From: Pseudomonas fluorescens
GTDB taxonomy: Bacteria > Pseudomonadota > Gammaproteobacteria > Pseudomonadales > Pseudomonadaceae
Direction of reading: 5' to 3'
NCBI RefSeq assembly: GCF_001902145.1
Contig: NZ_MRST01000021.1
Span: 186,001 to 250,000 of the forward strand
DNA length: 64,000 nucleotides
The translations under genes were made by a program, and so were the position numbers. Shown here piece by piece: positions 38,413 to 46,754 of this stretch; within the stretch, counting starts at the first letter, position 1, and each line of letters begins with the position of its first letter. The notes under the pieces were generated by a model. The model did not search any database. It was not told the DNA's origin and saw nothing but the letters and a program-made list of their open reading frames with translations.

Positions 38413-38709
38413 ATGACGAAGTCGGAGTTGATCGAACGAATTGTCACCCATCAAGGGCTGCTCTCATCCAAGGATGTAGAGCTGGCTATCAAGACCATGC
38501 TTGAGCAAATGTCCCAATGCCTTGCCACCGGAGATCGCATCGAAATCCGCGGCTTCGGCAGCTTCTCACTGCACTACCGCGCACCGCGCGTAGGCCGCAA
38601 CCCAAAAACCGGCCAGTCCGTCAGCCTCGACGGCAAATTCGTTCCCCACTTCAAGCCGGGCAAGGAATTGCGCGATCGGGTGAACGAAGAAGAGGAAGAA
38701 GGCGTCTGA
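38413..38709 (+). CDS. ihfB: Integration host factor subunit beta
   Basis: 98 residues of the HU/IHF fold: [15 protein letters not shown] at the N terminus, the signature [21 protein letters not shown] with the DNA-intercalating Pro arm. It pairs with IhfA to bend DNA. A TTGACA at 38327-38332 may be part of its promoter. In Pseudomonas ihfB marks the left border of the O-antigen locus. Confidence 0.97.
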   Translation: MTKSELIERIVTHQGLLSSKDVELAIKTMLEQMSQCLATGDRIEIRGFGSFSLHYRAPRVGRNPKTGQSVSLDGKFVPHFKPGKELRDRVNEEEEEGV

Positions 38710-38733
38710 GTGTTTTTGAGTAAGGAGAAGGGT

Positions 38734-38964
38734 ATGCGTGGGGTTAAGCGCGTTGTTGCGGTGTTGATTGCAGTGCTTGCGGCTTTAGTGGTTCTGGCGT
38801 TTGTGCTGGAGAACCAGCAGGGTGTGGCGCTGTCGTTCCTGGGGTGGAGTACTGCGCAGATGCCGGTGGCGGTGTTTGTGGTGGTGGCTTTGATTGTGGG
38901 GATGGTGATTGGGCCGTTGTTGGGGGTGGTTGTGCGGAGGCGTCGGGGTAAGGCGGTGGTTTAG
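38734..38964 (+). CDS. LapA-domain (DUF1049) small membrane protein
   Basis: 76 residues; AAGGAGAAGGGT gives a strong start at 38734. Two membrane helices (about residues 5-25 and 43-65) around the LENQQGVALSFLGWS segment typical of LapA/DUF1049, then a basic tail RRRRGK. In E. coli LapA works with LapB in controlling lipopolysaccharide levels. Its place just before the O-antigen genes is conserved in the genus. Confidence 0.85.
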   Translation: MRGVKRVVAVLIAVLAALVVLAFVLENQQGVALSFLGWSTAQMPVAVFVVVALIVGMVIGPLLGVVVRRRRGKAVV

Positions 38965-39294
38965 GGGCTCAACTGGCATGGTGATGGAGATGGTGGCGTT
39001 GGCCGACCGTTTGTCAGAAACCTAATCATGCTGAGCGCTTTGAGCTGCCTAGCTACCTATTCCCGCTGGTTACGACAGTTCTCCTGGTGGATTAAGAATC
39101 GTCCTACATACATGTCAAGACTTGTAATATACCAAAGAGATGGCAGAATGGAATCTGTTCTCGATAACGGGCATTTTGTGCGCTCAAGATTTGGCAGAGA
39201 CGCTGGGTTTTGGCGATCATCCAATTAGAATAAAAAAACGCAATTTTGTCTGCATAACGAGCCCGCAGTTTCTCTTTGAAGGCAGGTTTTTGTT
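38965..39294 (+). other. Border between core chromosome and O-antigen island
   Basis: 330 bases with no gene I support. GC content drops toward the right end. A 66-codon frame at 39028-39228 has no family features or good ribosome site. I found no RfaH ops element (GGCGGTAGC) on the forward strand. TTGTAATAT at about 39124-39132 is a possible -10 region for the island. Confidence 0.5.
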
Positions 39295-40593
39295 GTGAGT
39301 AGTAGCTTTCGTATCCCTCCTGTATCTCAAAACGACGAGATCGATATCGTCGAGCTTGTGCAATCCATTTGGCAGCATAAAAAGCTGATTCTAGCATTCG
39401 CGCTAGGTGCCGGTTTGCTCGCGACTGCCTATGCTTTTATAGCTACCCCTGAGTACTCTGTGAATAGCGTGTTGCGACCTGCTGCGCTCAACGAGTTGGA
39501 CGCACTTAATCGTTCTGAAGTTTATAAGTTGCCCCCAGAGGCTGCGTTGATAAAAGTTGGGGCGTCACTTGAATCTTACGAAGTGCGTTTAAACTTCTTT
39601 AGAGAAAACCAGAAGCTGTTTGACGCGTTCGTGCGCCCAGGTCGGACATTAGAGCAAAGCTTTGAAGAGTTTAATCGTAATTCAATTGTTCTGACCCGAT
39701 CGGATCCGAAAAATAATACAACAATAGATTCGAATATAACACTGCATCTTAATTATCCTGCAGGGGTTGATGGTGTCGCTATACTTAATAACTTCGTAGG
39801 TTACGCTGTTGAAGCTGAGCGCTTGAAAATCGCTTCTGATATGCGTGTTATTGTTAAAAATCGAATAAACGAAATTCAAGGTAAACTTGAAGCTGCAAGA
39901 GCAGGCTATGATAATGACAAGCAGGCGAGAATAGCGTTCTTGCTTGAGAGTGATAGCATGAAGCGCTCACAATTACAGGACGAACTCAGGGCGCTAAGGA
40001 TACAGTTAAAGGAGCTGCGAGCGGATCGAATTTCCCAGCTCGAAGAAGCTATTGTGATTGCTAGATCATTGGGTATTCATAAGCCTACTACCCCCTCTTT
40101 GCTTGGGGAGGCCGATCGTCCTAATTCGAGCGTAATGAAGACCGAGATAAATAATCAACAAATACCACTGTATTTTATGGGGGCGGAGGCATTATTGGCG
40201 GAGCGTTCTGCTCTGCAGCGTCGGACCAGTGATGACTTTGCTGATGGCCGGATAGCGCAAATATCAAAAGAGCTTCAACTATTGCGTACGAACCGTGAAG
40301 TGGAAGTGTTAGAAAGTCGCGCAAATGAAGAGCTCTTCCTCAGCGGCGTCCAGCCATTACGCGCAGAGATGGCTCGGTTGCAGAACCTGAACATCGACTT
40401 GGACGGATTGAAACTGGTCAGCATCGATAAGCTGGCTCTTGAACCAACTACTCCCATTAAGCCCAAACGGTTTCTAGTCATTGTAGTTGGTGTATTGTGC
40501 GGAATCATCTTGGGTCTGGCGATTGCGGTAGTCATGTATTTCTCAAGACGTTCGAAAATAGCGGTAATGAATGAGGTACCACTCCTAAAATAG
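39295..40593 (+). CDS. wzz: O-antigen chain length determinant, Wzz family
   Basis: 432 residues from GTG 39295. N-terminal membrane helix (about residues 30-50) after the Wzz entry motif DEIDIVELVQSIWQHKKLI, a long periplasmic part with coiled-coil segments, and a C-terminal helix (about 395-420) preceded by the Pro-rich LEPTTPIKPKR. It sets the number of O-units joined by Wzy. As in P. aeruginosa it is the first gene after ihfB. Its length is closer to Wzz2-type than to the shorter Wzz1-type proteins. Confidence 0.92.
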   Translation: MSSSFRIPPVSQNDEIDIVELVQSIWQHKKLILAFALGAGLLATAYAFIATPEYSVNSVLRPAALNELDALNRSEVYKLPPEAALIKVGASLESYEVRLNFFRENQKLFDAFVRPGRTLEQSFEEFNRNSIVLTRSDPKNNTTIDSNITLHLNYPAGVDGVAILNNFVGYAVEAERLKIASDMRVIVKNRINEIQGKLEAARAGYDNDKQARIAFLLESDSMKRSQLQDELRALRIQLKELRADRISQLEEAIVIARSLGIHKPTTPSLLGEADRPNSSVMKTEINNQQIPLYFMGAEALLAERSALQRRTSDDFADGRIAQISKELQLLRTNREVEVLESRANEELFLSGVQPLRAEMARLQNLNIDLDGLKLVSIDKLALEPTTPIKPKRFLVIVVGVLCGIILGLAIAVVMYFSRRSKIAVMNEVPLLK

Positions 40594-40955
40594 CGGTGAT
40601 CATGAATCATACTCTCGGTTTGTAATAGTGGCTAAATAATGGCTTGTGGGCTCGTCGTTTAGCTGCTTGACCGAGTCTCGCCGTTGGGGTGGGGGCGAAA
40701 GGGCGACGGGGTGGAATAGATGATTTCGTTGAATTTATCTTCGTTGCGCTGGTCATAAGCGTATGAAGCACGAGCATTCCGAGTGGTATCTTGGATTGAG
40801 CCTGTCAGGCATAATACCCGTATGTTGGCACACACGATACAGAAGCACCGTGCCAATCATGAGCGGGTCTGGGCTTGCATTAATGAGTGCCTTTAGGCAT
40901 CAAGATCGGTGTTCAGGTTTAGGCCAAAGGTTTTAATAATGAGCTCGGAGTATGG
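40594..40955 (+). other. Gap within the O-antigen island, no gene recognised
   Basis: 362 bases. A GC-richer patch (about 40660-40720) carries GTTGGGGTGGGGGCGAAAGG on the forward strand. A 65-codon minus-strand frame (40659-40856) has no recognisable family. The patch may be debris of a lost gene or element. No clear terminator was found after wzz. Confidence 0.4.
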
Positions 40956-41654
40956 ATGGACAGTAATTTAGTGAGTGTATTCGAATTCATCGTGATTTTT
41001 ACATTGGTGGGGGCACAGGTTTTTGATGTGTACGCTGTCATGGTTCGAGCGAAGGTGAATGTGGATGGTACTACACAAGTTTTAGCTGTTGCTAACTGGA
41101 TCCAGTACCTGGCACGCATTATGAATATGGTTTCTGTGTTCAGCATATCTCTGTTGTTGGAAAGTAAGATTAGCACCATTGGTGTGCCTGCGATGTTTGG
41201 CTATTCAATGTGCCTTGGGTTGGTAATGATCGGGCTCGTTTGCAAGTTTAGTTTTACCAGTCCAGTACTGAGAGTTCTCCAGTGTGTAGGATTTACTCCG
41301 GTGTTTGGTGAGCCTGGTAAGAAGGCGTATTGGTGGCGTGTAAAGTTTGATTTTTTTTCAAGGCTTACTTGGTTTTCTGTGTTGGTTAGTTTGTTTATAA
41401 ACTTGGCGATTATCATGCCTTTTATGTTAAGTGTGCGATATCCAGAGGTTAGGATGACGCTGGCGTATACCGGCCAATTACTTAATTTTTGTGCGTCGAT
41501 TATAATGTTTACTTATGTGGATCGCGTTTTTTTCAAAGCGCTTGATGCCGGTAATGAGTTTGACTGTGCTAATAGAATTATCACGGGGAAACTTGTAGCG
41601 CAGTTCATACTGGTGCTGGGTGTTTTTTGCTTTTATTTTACCGTTGGGGGTTAA
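40956..41654 (+). CDS. Amj (DUF2837)-like membrane protein, candidate O-unit flippase
   Basis: 232 residues with about six membrane helices; GGAG sits just before the ATG. The N-terminal region has the spacing of Amj-family lipid II flippases: an early FxxIFT-like helix, a VR pair (AVMVRAKVNVDG), and N-x6-R-x2-NM in NWIQYLARIMNM. Amj turns over undecaprenyl-linked lipid II independently of MurJ. No Wzx/RfbX-type gene exists in this island, so this protein is the best candidate to flip the O-unit carrier lipid before Wzy acts. The assignment rests on a remembered motif, not a search. Confidence 0.6.
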   Translation: MDSNLVSVFEFIVIFTLVGAQVFDVYAVMVRAKVNVDGTTQVLAVANWIQYLARIMNMVSVFSISLLLESKISTIGVPAMFGYSMCLGLVMIGLVCKFSFTSPVLRVLQCVGFTPVFGEPGKKAYWWRVKFDFFSRLTWFSVLVSLFINLAIIMPFMLSVRYPEVRMTLAYTGQLLNFCASIIMFTYVDRVFFKALDAGNEFDCANRIITGKLVAQFILVLGVFCFYFTVGG

Positions 41655-41657
41655 GGG

Positions 41658-42710
41658 GTGAGTGTAGAAGCCGACGCCGTAGCTAAGCTTGAAAAGGGTG
41701 GGGCGCAATCACGCTCTTTTTCGGGTAGTTGGTATGTCTATCTCAATCTGCTTTTTGTGCTTGCCCTGCTTGTTGTTTATTATTTCATGGGGGGTTGGTC
41801 GTTTCCGGATTATCCAAATTATGTAACCATCGTTAATAATGGTGGGTACTTGTTTAGTAAAGACGAATATATGGCTGAGTGGGTTTCTCGACTGTTTTTA
41901 AGTGAGGGGCTCCTTTTTTTTGACAATGCCGACCATGTTGTCGATTTTTTTGCCTTGTTTGTCCAGATTTTTTATGTGTTATTTGTTTTCTATTTTGGTG
42001 TTGTTAAAGGTGGTATATCGAGGCGGGGTTGGTTTTTCTTTACCGCCGTTTTAGGTCCTTTATTGATTACTACGGCGCTGCGAGCCTCCCCGGCATATAT
42101 ATTGGTTGCCTATATAGCGGCTACCGGGGGGAGGTTTAATTTAAAGTTCATACTGCTCTCTATTTTAGCCGTTTCCTTCCACGATTCAGCGTTGATTCTG
42201 GTTGCTGTGTATGCTGCTAGCTGCATAGCTACGTACATGTTTAAGTCGATTGGTCTGGTTTTTTACCAATTTTTGATGTGGTGTTCTCTCACGTTGATAC
42301 TGCTTTCACAGCAGGTCGCTTATATTTTGTTCTCCGTAGTATCAAAATTAAATATTGGCATTCGGTCAGTTTACTTTCAAGAACTCCCTGAAACGTCAAC
42401 TGTAAAAAAGATTTTCATGGTTGTGATTTGGGTGGTGGCCTATACCACGATAAAAAATCTAGCGGTGCAAGCGAGGACTAAGCTGTTTGTTTGTGGCGCT
42501 ATGTTACTGACAGCGCTTTCCTTTGCGTTGAGCGAAGTTGTCGGGGTTCGATTTGCTTTATATGTGTTGGGCAGCTGCGTTTTGGCCAAAGGGGCTTTTT
42601 TATTTACCGGGCAGAGTAGCAGTAGATATCGCCAGGTAGACGTCATATTTGCCGTTGGGTATTTTTGCTTGGTGTTTATGGATATTCTTCGAAATGCGGG
42701 AGGTGCATGA
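41658..42710 (+). CDS. wzy: EpsG-like O-antigen polymerase (Wzy)
   Basis: 350 residues from GTG 41658, with about ten membrane helices. Features of the EpsG polymerase family are the DYPNYVTIVNNG loop after the first helix and SFHDSALIL, the conserved His segment. It would polymerise O-units in the periplasm under control of Wzz. Strongly AT-rich, with rare codons for this genome. ATGA overlap with the following glycosyltransferase gene. Confidence 0.75.
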   Translation: MSVEADAVAKLEKGGAQSRSFSGSWYVYLNLLFVLALLVVYYFMGGWSFPDYPNYVTIVNNGGYLFSKDEYMAEWVSRLFLSEGLLFFDNADHVVDFFALFVQIFYVLFVFYFGVVKGGISRRGWFFFTAVLGPLLITTALRASPAYILVAYIAATGGRFNLKFILLSILAVSFHDSALILVAVYAASCIATYMFKSIGLVFYQFLMWCSLTLILLSQQVAYILFSVVSKLNIGIRSVYFQELPETSTVKKIFMVVIWVVAYTTIKNLAVQARTKLFVCGAMLLTALSFALSEVVGVRFALYVLGSCVLAKGAFLFTGQSSSRYRQVDVIFAVGYFCLVFMDILRNAGGA

Positions 42711-43609
42711 TGGCTAAAATTGCGGTGCTGTTGGCAGCTTACAATGGTGAGCCATTTATTGTTTCTCAAGTCAATTCGATCCTGTCTCAATTGGATGTTG
42801 ATGTCGATCTTTATATTCGTGACGACGGGTCAACGGATAAGACGGCCGATGTTATCCAAAGCTTTGCAAGCTTGATGAATGTAACAATTATCGAGGACGA
42901 TGCTAGCACCCGGTCGGCCGCGGGAAACTTTTTTAAAATTTTCTCTCAAATTGAGATAGAAAACTATGATTACGTGGCTTTTGCCGATCAGGATGATATC
43001 TGGGATCCCGAAAAACTGAAGCGGGCGCACTCAAAGATAGTCGAGGGTGGCCATGAGGGTTATAGCGCCGATTTAATTGCTTATTCGAATTCAAAAGGTC
43101 ATGCCCAATATTTAAAAAAGTCTTATCCGGCTAAAGATTTCGATTATTTATTTCAGGGCGCATCGGCGGGTTGTACATATGTAATGACTGCAAAGTTGGC
43201 AGCCCTTGTGGCGCGCTACACTGCGAACTTACAAAGTGCGGATTTCATAGGCCGCTCTCATGATTGGTTAGTGTATGCAATTGCTCGTGCCAACCAGATG
43301 AGCTGGTGCTATGACGCTTATGCGCCTATTTTTTACAGGCAGCATGCCAGTAATGTTTATGGTGCCATGACGACCCTAGGCGGGCTGCTGGAAAAAATAA
43401 AACTTGTCCGAGGCGGGTGGTATAGGTCTAACGTATTGTGGATAGCAGAACATTGCGGTGCCGGCGATAGAGAGAAGGATGTAATAGCGTTAGTTAAAAG
43501 AAATAGCTTTCTTGATCGTTTGAAACTTATCGGTCGCGTTGGTTCGTTCAGACGCAAGACTTCTGAGTGCCGTGTGTTGAGTGTGTTCTTTTTCTTCGGG
43601 TTATTTTAG
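42707..43609 (+). CDS. Glycosyltransferase family 2, rhamnosyltransferase-like
   Basis: 300 residues from the first of two adjacent ATGs; GGGAGG precedes them. GT-A fold: LLAAYNGEPFIVSQVNSIL, nucleotide-binding IRDDGSTDKT, and FADQDDIW (the DxD region), a pattern shared with rhamnosyltransferases of the RfbN/WbbL kind. It is cytoplasmic and the only glycosyltransferase in the island besides the initiating enzyme, so a two-sugar O-unit is possible. The sugar added is not known. Confidence 0.8.
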   Translation: MMAKIAVLLAAYNGEPFIVSQVNSILSQLDVDVDLYIRDDGSTDKTADVIQSFASLMNVTIIEDDASTRSAAGNFFKIFSQIEIENYDYVAFADQDDIWDPEKLKRAHSKIVEGGHEGYSADLIAYSNSKGHAQYLKKSYPAKDFDYLFQGASAGCTYVMTAKLAALVARYTANLQSADFIGRSHDWLVYAIARANQMSWCYDAYAPIFYRQHASNVYGAMTTLGGLLEKIKLVRGGWYRSNVLWIAEHCGAGDREKDVIALVKRNSFLDRLKLIGRVGSFRRKTSECRVLSVFFFFGLF

Positions 43610-43613
43610 TTAT

Positions 43614-44231
43614 ATGAAAAGATTAATGGATATAGTGATCTCTGGCCTGGGTTTGCTTTTATTGTCTCCTGTCATGATAGTCACCTATTTACTGGTGAGG
43701 TGGTATCTGGGAGGTCCGGCATTTTTCAGGCAGGTGAGACCTGGCTTTGAAGGGAGACCCTTCGAGATGCTAAAATTTCGCACAATGCTTGACGCGCATG
43801 ACGCGGCGGGTACGCCGTTACCCGATTCCGAGCGTTTGACCAAGTTCGGGCGGTTCCTTAGGGCTAGCAGTCTTGATGAGCTTCCTGGTTTGCTAAATGT
43901 GCTAAAAGGGGATATGAGCGTTGTGGGGCCGCGGCCCTTGCTGATGGCCTATCTCCCCCTATACAGTGCAGAGCAGAATCGCAGGCATTTGGTCCGTCCC
44001 GGAGTGACGGGGCTCGCTCAGGTGAGCGGACGGAACGCGCTCTCTTGGGAGGAAAAATTCAAACTGGACGTGTGGTATGTGGACAACCAGTCTCTGCTGC
44101 TGGATCTTAAAATCATTATTTTGACCTTCAAGAAGGTGTTCTTGCGAGAGGGCATCAATCAAGAAGGGCAAGCAACTATGGAAGCCTTCAAGGGTTCCAA
44201 CGACAACGAAATTGATGGGGAAAAGAAATGA
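43614..44231 (+). CDS. Initiating sugar-phosphate transferase, PglC-like (polyprenol phosphoglycosyl transferase)
   Basis: 205 residues. One re-entrant membrane helix at the N terminus (residues 5-28), then the small PglC/WbaP catalytic domain with FEMLKFRTM, SLDELPGLLNVLKGDMSVVGPRP and RPGVTGLAQVSGRN. Short PglC size suggests a diNAc-bacillosamine-type phosphosugar donor, in line with WbpM and the aminotransferase downstream. The catalytic Asp-Glu pair is in LDELP. It places the first sugar on undecaprenyl phosphate. Overlaps the ACP gene by 4 bases. Confidence 0.88.
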   Translation: MKRLMDIVISGLGLLLLSPVMIVTYLLVRWYLGGPAFFRQVRPGFEGRPFEMLKFRTMLDAHDAAGTPLPDSERLTKFGRFLRASSLDELPGLLNVLKGDMSVVGPRPLLMAYLPLYSAEQNRRHLVRPGVTGLAQVSGRNALSWEEKFKLDVWYVDNQSLLLDLKIIILTFKKVFLREGINQEGQATMEAFKGSNDNEIDGEKK

Positions 44232-44440
44232 GCAACGATATTCTGAACTTGATCGCAGAAGCCAAAGAAGCTGACGAAGGCTCTGTTAAGCTGGGCGATA
44301 AATTGGATTGGGATTCCATCGCCGTCGTAACATTCATGGCTTTTCTTTCTGAGCGAGATATCAGTGTTTCTGCTGACGGTCTTAATAAGTGCGAAACCGT
44401 AGATGATGTCGTGGCCTTGGTCGCTGCTAAAAGTGCATGA
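44228..44440 (+). CDS. Dedicated acyl carrier protein
   Basis: 70 residues, a typical ACP size, acidic. The phosphopantetheine site is DWDSIAVVTFMAFL with Ser33 (DSI for the usual DSL). The gene overlaps the PglC-like gene, so it belongs to the O-antigen operon and not to housekeeping fatty acid synthesis. It would hold the acyl chain built by the KAS III, SDR and Rieske enzymes encoded downstream. A strong terminator follows directly. Confidence 0.85.
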   Translation: MSNDILNLIAEAKEADEGSVKLGDKLDWDSIAVVTFMAFLSERDISVSADGLNKCETVDDVVALVAAKSA

Positions 44441-44458
44441 TAAGCTTTAGGCTTACCT

Positions 44459-44508
44459 AATCCATACCGCTCAAAATACTTCACAATTTTGAGTGGTTTG
44501 GATTTTTT
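44459..44508 (+). terminator. Intrinsic terminator inside the O-antigen island
   Basis: AATCCATACCGCTCAAAAT pairs with ATTTTGAGTGGTTTGGATT (one mismatch, one G-T pair) around an 8-base loop and is followed by TTTTTT. It stands between the ACP and Rieske genes, so the acyl-module genes may need read-through or their own promoter. Confidence 0.8.
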
Positions 44509-44575
44509 ATTTTAATGATTTTATCGAATTTGCTCGGTATAGCGTTATACAAGAATTGAAGAGGGTGGGGTGTTT

Positions 44576-45610
44576 ATGAATGTTGAATTGGACTCGAGTA
44601 AAATCGAAAGAGATTTAGTTGAGTCATACTGGCACCCCCTGTGCTTTAATTCTGATTTGCCGAACGACAGAGATTTTTTACGCTTTGATGTTTTGGATTT
44701 TGAGGTTGTCATATTTAACGATAAGGGACGTCTCATTGCATTCGACAATCGCTGTCCACATCGAGGAAGCCGGTTTTTCACCGAGGATTATGGTAACCGA
44801 GGTGTCGTCTGCCGGTATCATGGTTGGAGCTTTTCGGATGGCCGTTTACGGATACCCAATGCGGCGTCGTTTGTTGGATGCGATATAGAAAAAGCTTCTC
44901 TCAATCAGTTCAAATTGGCAACCTGTGGGGAGCTGGTTTTTTTTGCAGTGAACCCAAGTGTGTCGCTCCAGGAACAGATTGGTAGTGAGGTCTACGGCGT
45001 TGTCGAACGCTTAGGTAAGGATGTACAGGCCTGTAATGATTTTAATCGTTATGAGTTTGAGTGTAATTGGACGATTGCCCTGGAAAATGCACTTGAGCCT
45101 TACCATATACCATTAATTCATCGTAATACGCTTGCGACATTGAAGTTAGGTGTTGGCGAGAATGTTTTTGAAGGCGAGAATTCTATTTGGTATTCGCCGG
45201 TAGAGGATGAGAGAGTTCAGCGCCGGCTTTCGGGACTCAGCAAGTTCTTCGAAACCACCGATCCTTATCAAGGTTACATGAGCATTTTTCTTTTCCCCTT
45301 TGCGATGATCTCGTCGACATATGGGTACTCCTATTCGATGCAGAACTTTTTCCCTTCTCCGAAGGTGGATCGTGCGTTTTTTACTAGCCGGCTCTTTCCG
45401 GCGAAAACATCCGATCCGCGTTACAGTGAGATCACCGGCCTGTTTTCCAAGTCTACCGCTGAATTGAATCGTCAGGTCTTCGAGGAAGATCACCAGATTT
45501 GTCAAAGGGTCCCTAGTGATTCTTGGACCATGTCTCCTCCAAAATATTTGAGCTCGTTAGAACAGAAAATTGCGCACTTTCGTCAATCGTGTGCAAAGGG
45601 ACGCAAATAG
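44576..45610 (+). CDS. Rieske non-heme iron oxygenase of the O-antigen island
   Basis: 344 residues from ATG 44576 (a GTG two codons upstream is possible). Rieske [2Fe-2S] site CPH-x16-CRYH: Cys60, His62, Cys79, His82. Catalytic iron site: His177 and His182 in ALEPYHIPLIH, with a likely third ligand Asp305 in EEDHQIC. The bridging acid between the two centres is Glu174 where most family members have Asp, as in CntA-like enzymes. No ferredoxin or reductase gene is nearby, so electrons must come from elsewhere. Context with ACP and KAS III suggests oxidation of the acyl group or sugar; the substrate is unknown. Confidence 0.82.
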   Translation: MNVELDSSKIERDLVESYWHPLCFNSDLPNDRDFLRFDVLDFEVVIFNDKGRLIAFDNRCPHRGSRFFTEDYGNRGVVCRYHGWSFSDGRLRIPNAASFVGCDIEKASLNQFKLATCGELVFFAVNPSVSLQEQIGSEVYGVVERLGKDVQACNDFNRYEFECNWTIALENALEPYHIPLIHRNTLATLKLGVGENVFEGENSIWYSPVEDERVQRRLSGLSKFFETTDPYQGYMSIFLFPFAMISSTYGYSYSMQNFFPSPKVDRAFFTSRLFPAKTSDPRYSEITGLFSKSTAELNRQVFEEDHQICQRVPSDSWTMSPPKYLSSLEQKIAHFRQSCAKGRK

Positions 45611-45671
45611 TTTGCTCTCTGTGTTTTATTGCTATCATTTAATTTGTATTTTTCGGTAGGGGTGGGTGATT

Positions 45672-46754
45672 ATGTCAGCGAGTAATTTTGAAAATATTAG
45701 AGTTGTAAATAATGTTCGAGTCGAAGGCATTGCGTGCTCAATGCCAGAGAAAATTTCAGAAGTTTCTGATCTCGCTGAAAAGTTCGGTGCGGAAAGTATT
45801 CAAAAAATAATGGCAAGTACGGGTGTCTTCCGTCGACATGTAGTCGATAGTGAGTGCTCATCTGATCTTTGTGTTGCTGCAGCTGAGCGACTGATGGCAG
45901 ACCTCTCTATCGATCGGTCCTCTATCGATACATTGATATTCGTATCTCAGACTCACGATCATACATTGCCCGCCACGGCTTGCATTTTGCAGGAGCGACT
46001 GCAGCTTTCCGTAGGCGTGGCGGCGTTTGACGTTGCTCTAGGTTGCTCAGGCTATGTATACGGATTATGGCTAGCTTCTTCCTTGATATCGGGAGGGGGC
46101 AGCCGACGTGTTTTGTTATTAGTTGGGGACACTATCAGTAAGATAGTATCCGGCGAAGATCGTTCTGTCGCCGCTCTTTTTGGAGATGCTGGCTCGGCGA
46201 CGTTGCTTCAATATGACGAAAGTGCCCAACCAATGTCTTTCTCGTTAGGGACTGATGGGCGTGGTGCGAAAAATCTCATTGTGCCGGCGGGTGGTTTTCG
46301 TGATCGTACCGGTGGCCTTAGTGAAGTCAGCGAACCCGAGGTGCGTGGAGCGTTCGACTTGTTCATGAATGGAGCAGAAATTTTTGCTTTCACCTTGGCA
46401 CGGGTTCCCTCTTTAGTAAAAGCGCTTCACGAGAGCCGTTCGGATTTGGGGGCGGGCATTGACCATTACGTCTTTCACCAAGCTAATAAATTCATGCTCG
46501 AACATTTAGCAAAACGCATGAAGTTACCTCGTGAAAAGGTAGTACTTGATCTGGAAAATGTAGGAAACACGAGTTGCACATCTATACCGCTTGCATTGTC
46601 ATTAGCTGATCTTGAAAAAGATAATCGGGCGACAGGCTTGATGATGCTAGCGGGATTTGGTGTGGGTTATTCCTGGGCGGGTTGCATTGTAGACTTTGAT
46701 AAAGTGTGGGTAAGTGAGATGTCCTACACGTGTGCTGTGAAGGAGTCAGTATGA
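45672..46754 (+). CDS. Beta-ketoacyl-ACP synthase III-like enzyme (first copy)
   Basis: 360 residues from ATG 45672. Thiolase fold with the full KAS III triad: Cys125 (ALGCSGYVYG), His269 (VFHQANKFM), Asn299 (NVGNTSC). Such enzymes join an acyl-CoA starter to malonyl-ACP. It is clearly related to the second copy at 48167 but differs through most of its length. With the ACP and SDR it could make acetoacetyl-ACP and then 3-hydroxybutyryl-ACP. ATGA overlap with the SDR gene. Confidence 0.87.
   Translation: MSASNFENIRVVNNVRVEGIACSMPEKISEVSDLAEKFGAESIQKIMASTGVFRRHVVDSECSSDLCVAAAERLMADLSIDRSSIDTLIFVSQTHDHTLPATACILQERLQLSVGVAAFDVALGCSGYVYGLWLASSLISGGGSRRVLLLVGDTISKIVSGEDRSVAALFGDAGSATLLQYDESAQPMSFSLGTDGRGAKNLIVPAGGFRDRTGGLSEVSEPEVRGAFDLFMNGAEIFAFTLARVPSLVKALHESRSDLGAGIDHYVFHQANKFMLEHLAKRMKLPREKVVLDLENVGNTSCTSIPLALSLADLEKDNRATGLMMLAGFGVGYSWAGCIVDFDKVWVSEMSYTCAVKESV

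Noticed and set aside
39028..39228. A 66-codon forward frame before wzz
   Set aside because: No good ribosome site, no family, and the region changes composition in the middle of it.
38965..39294. Possible RfaH ops/JUMPstart element ahead of the O-antigen genes
   Set aside because: GGTAGCTA-like bases occur only on the wrong strand (near 39045-39060); no GGCGGTAGC on the forward strand.
40659..40856. A 65-codon minus-strand frame in the wzz-flippase gap
   Set aside because: No domain or neighbour support; may be debris, but not a gene I can defend.
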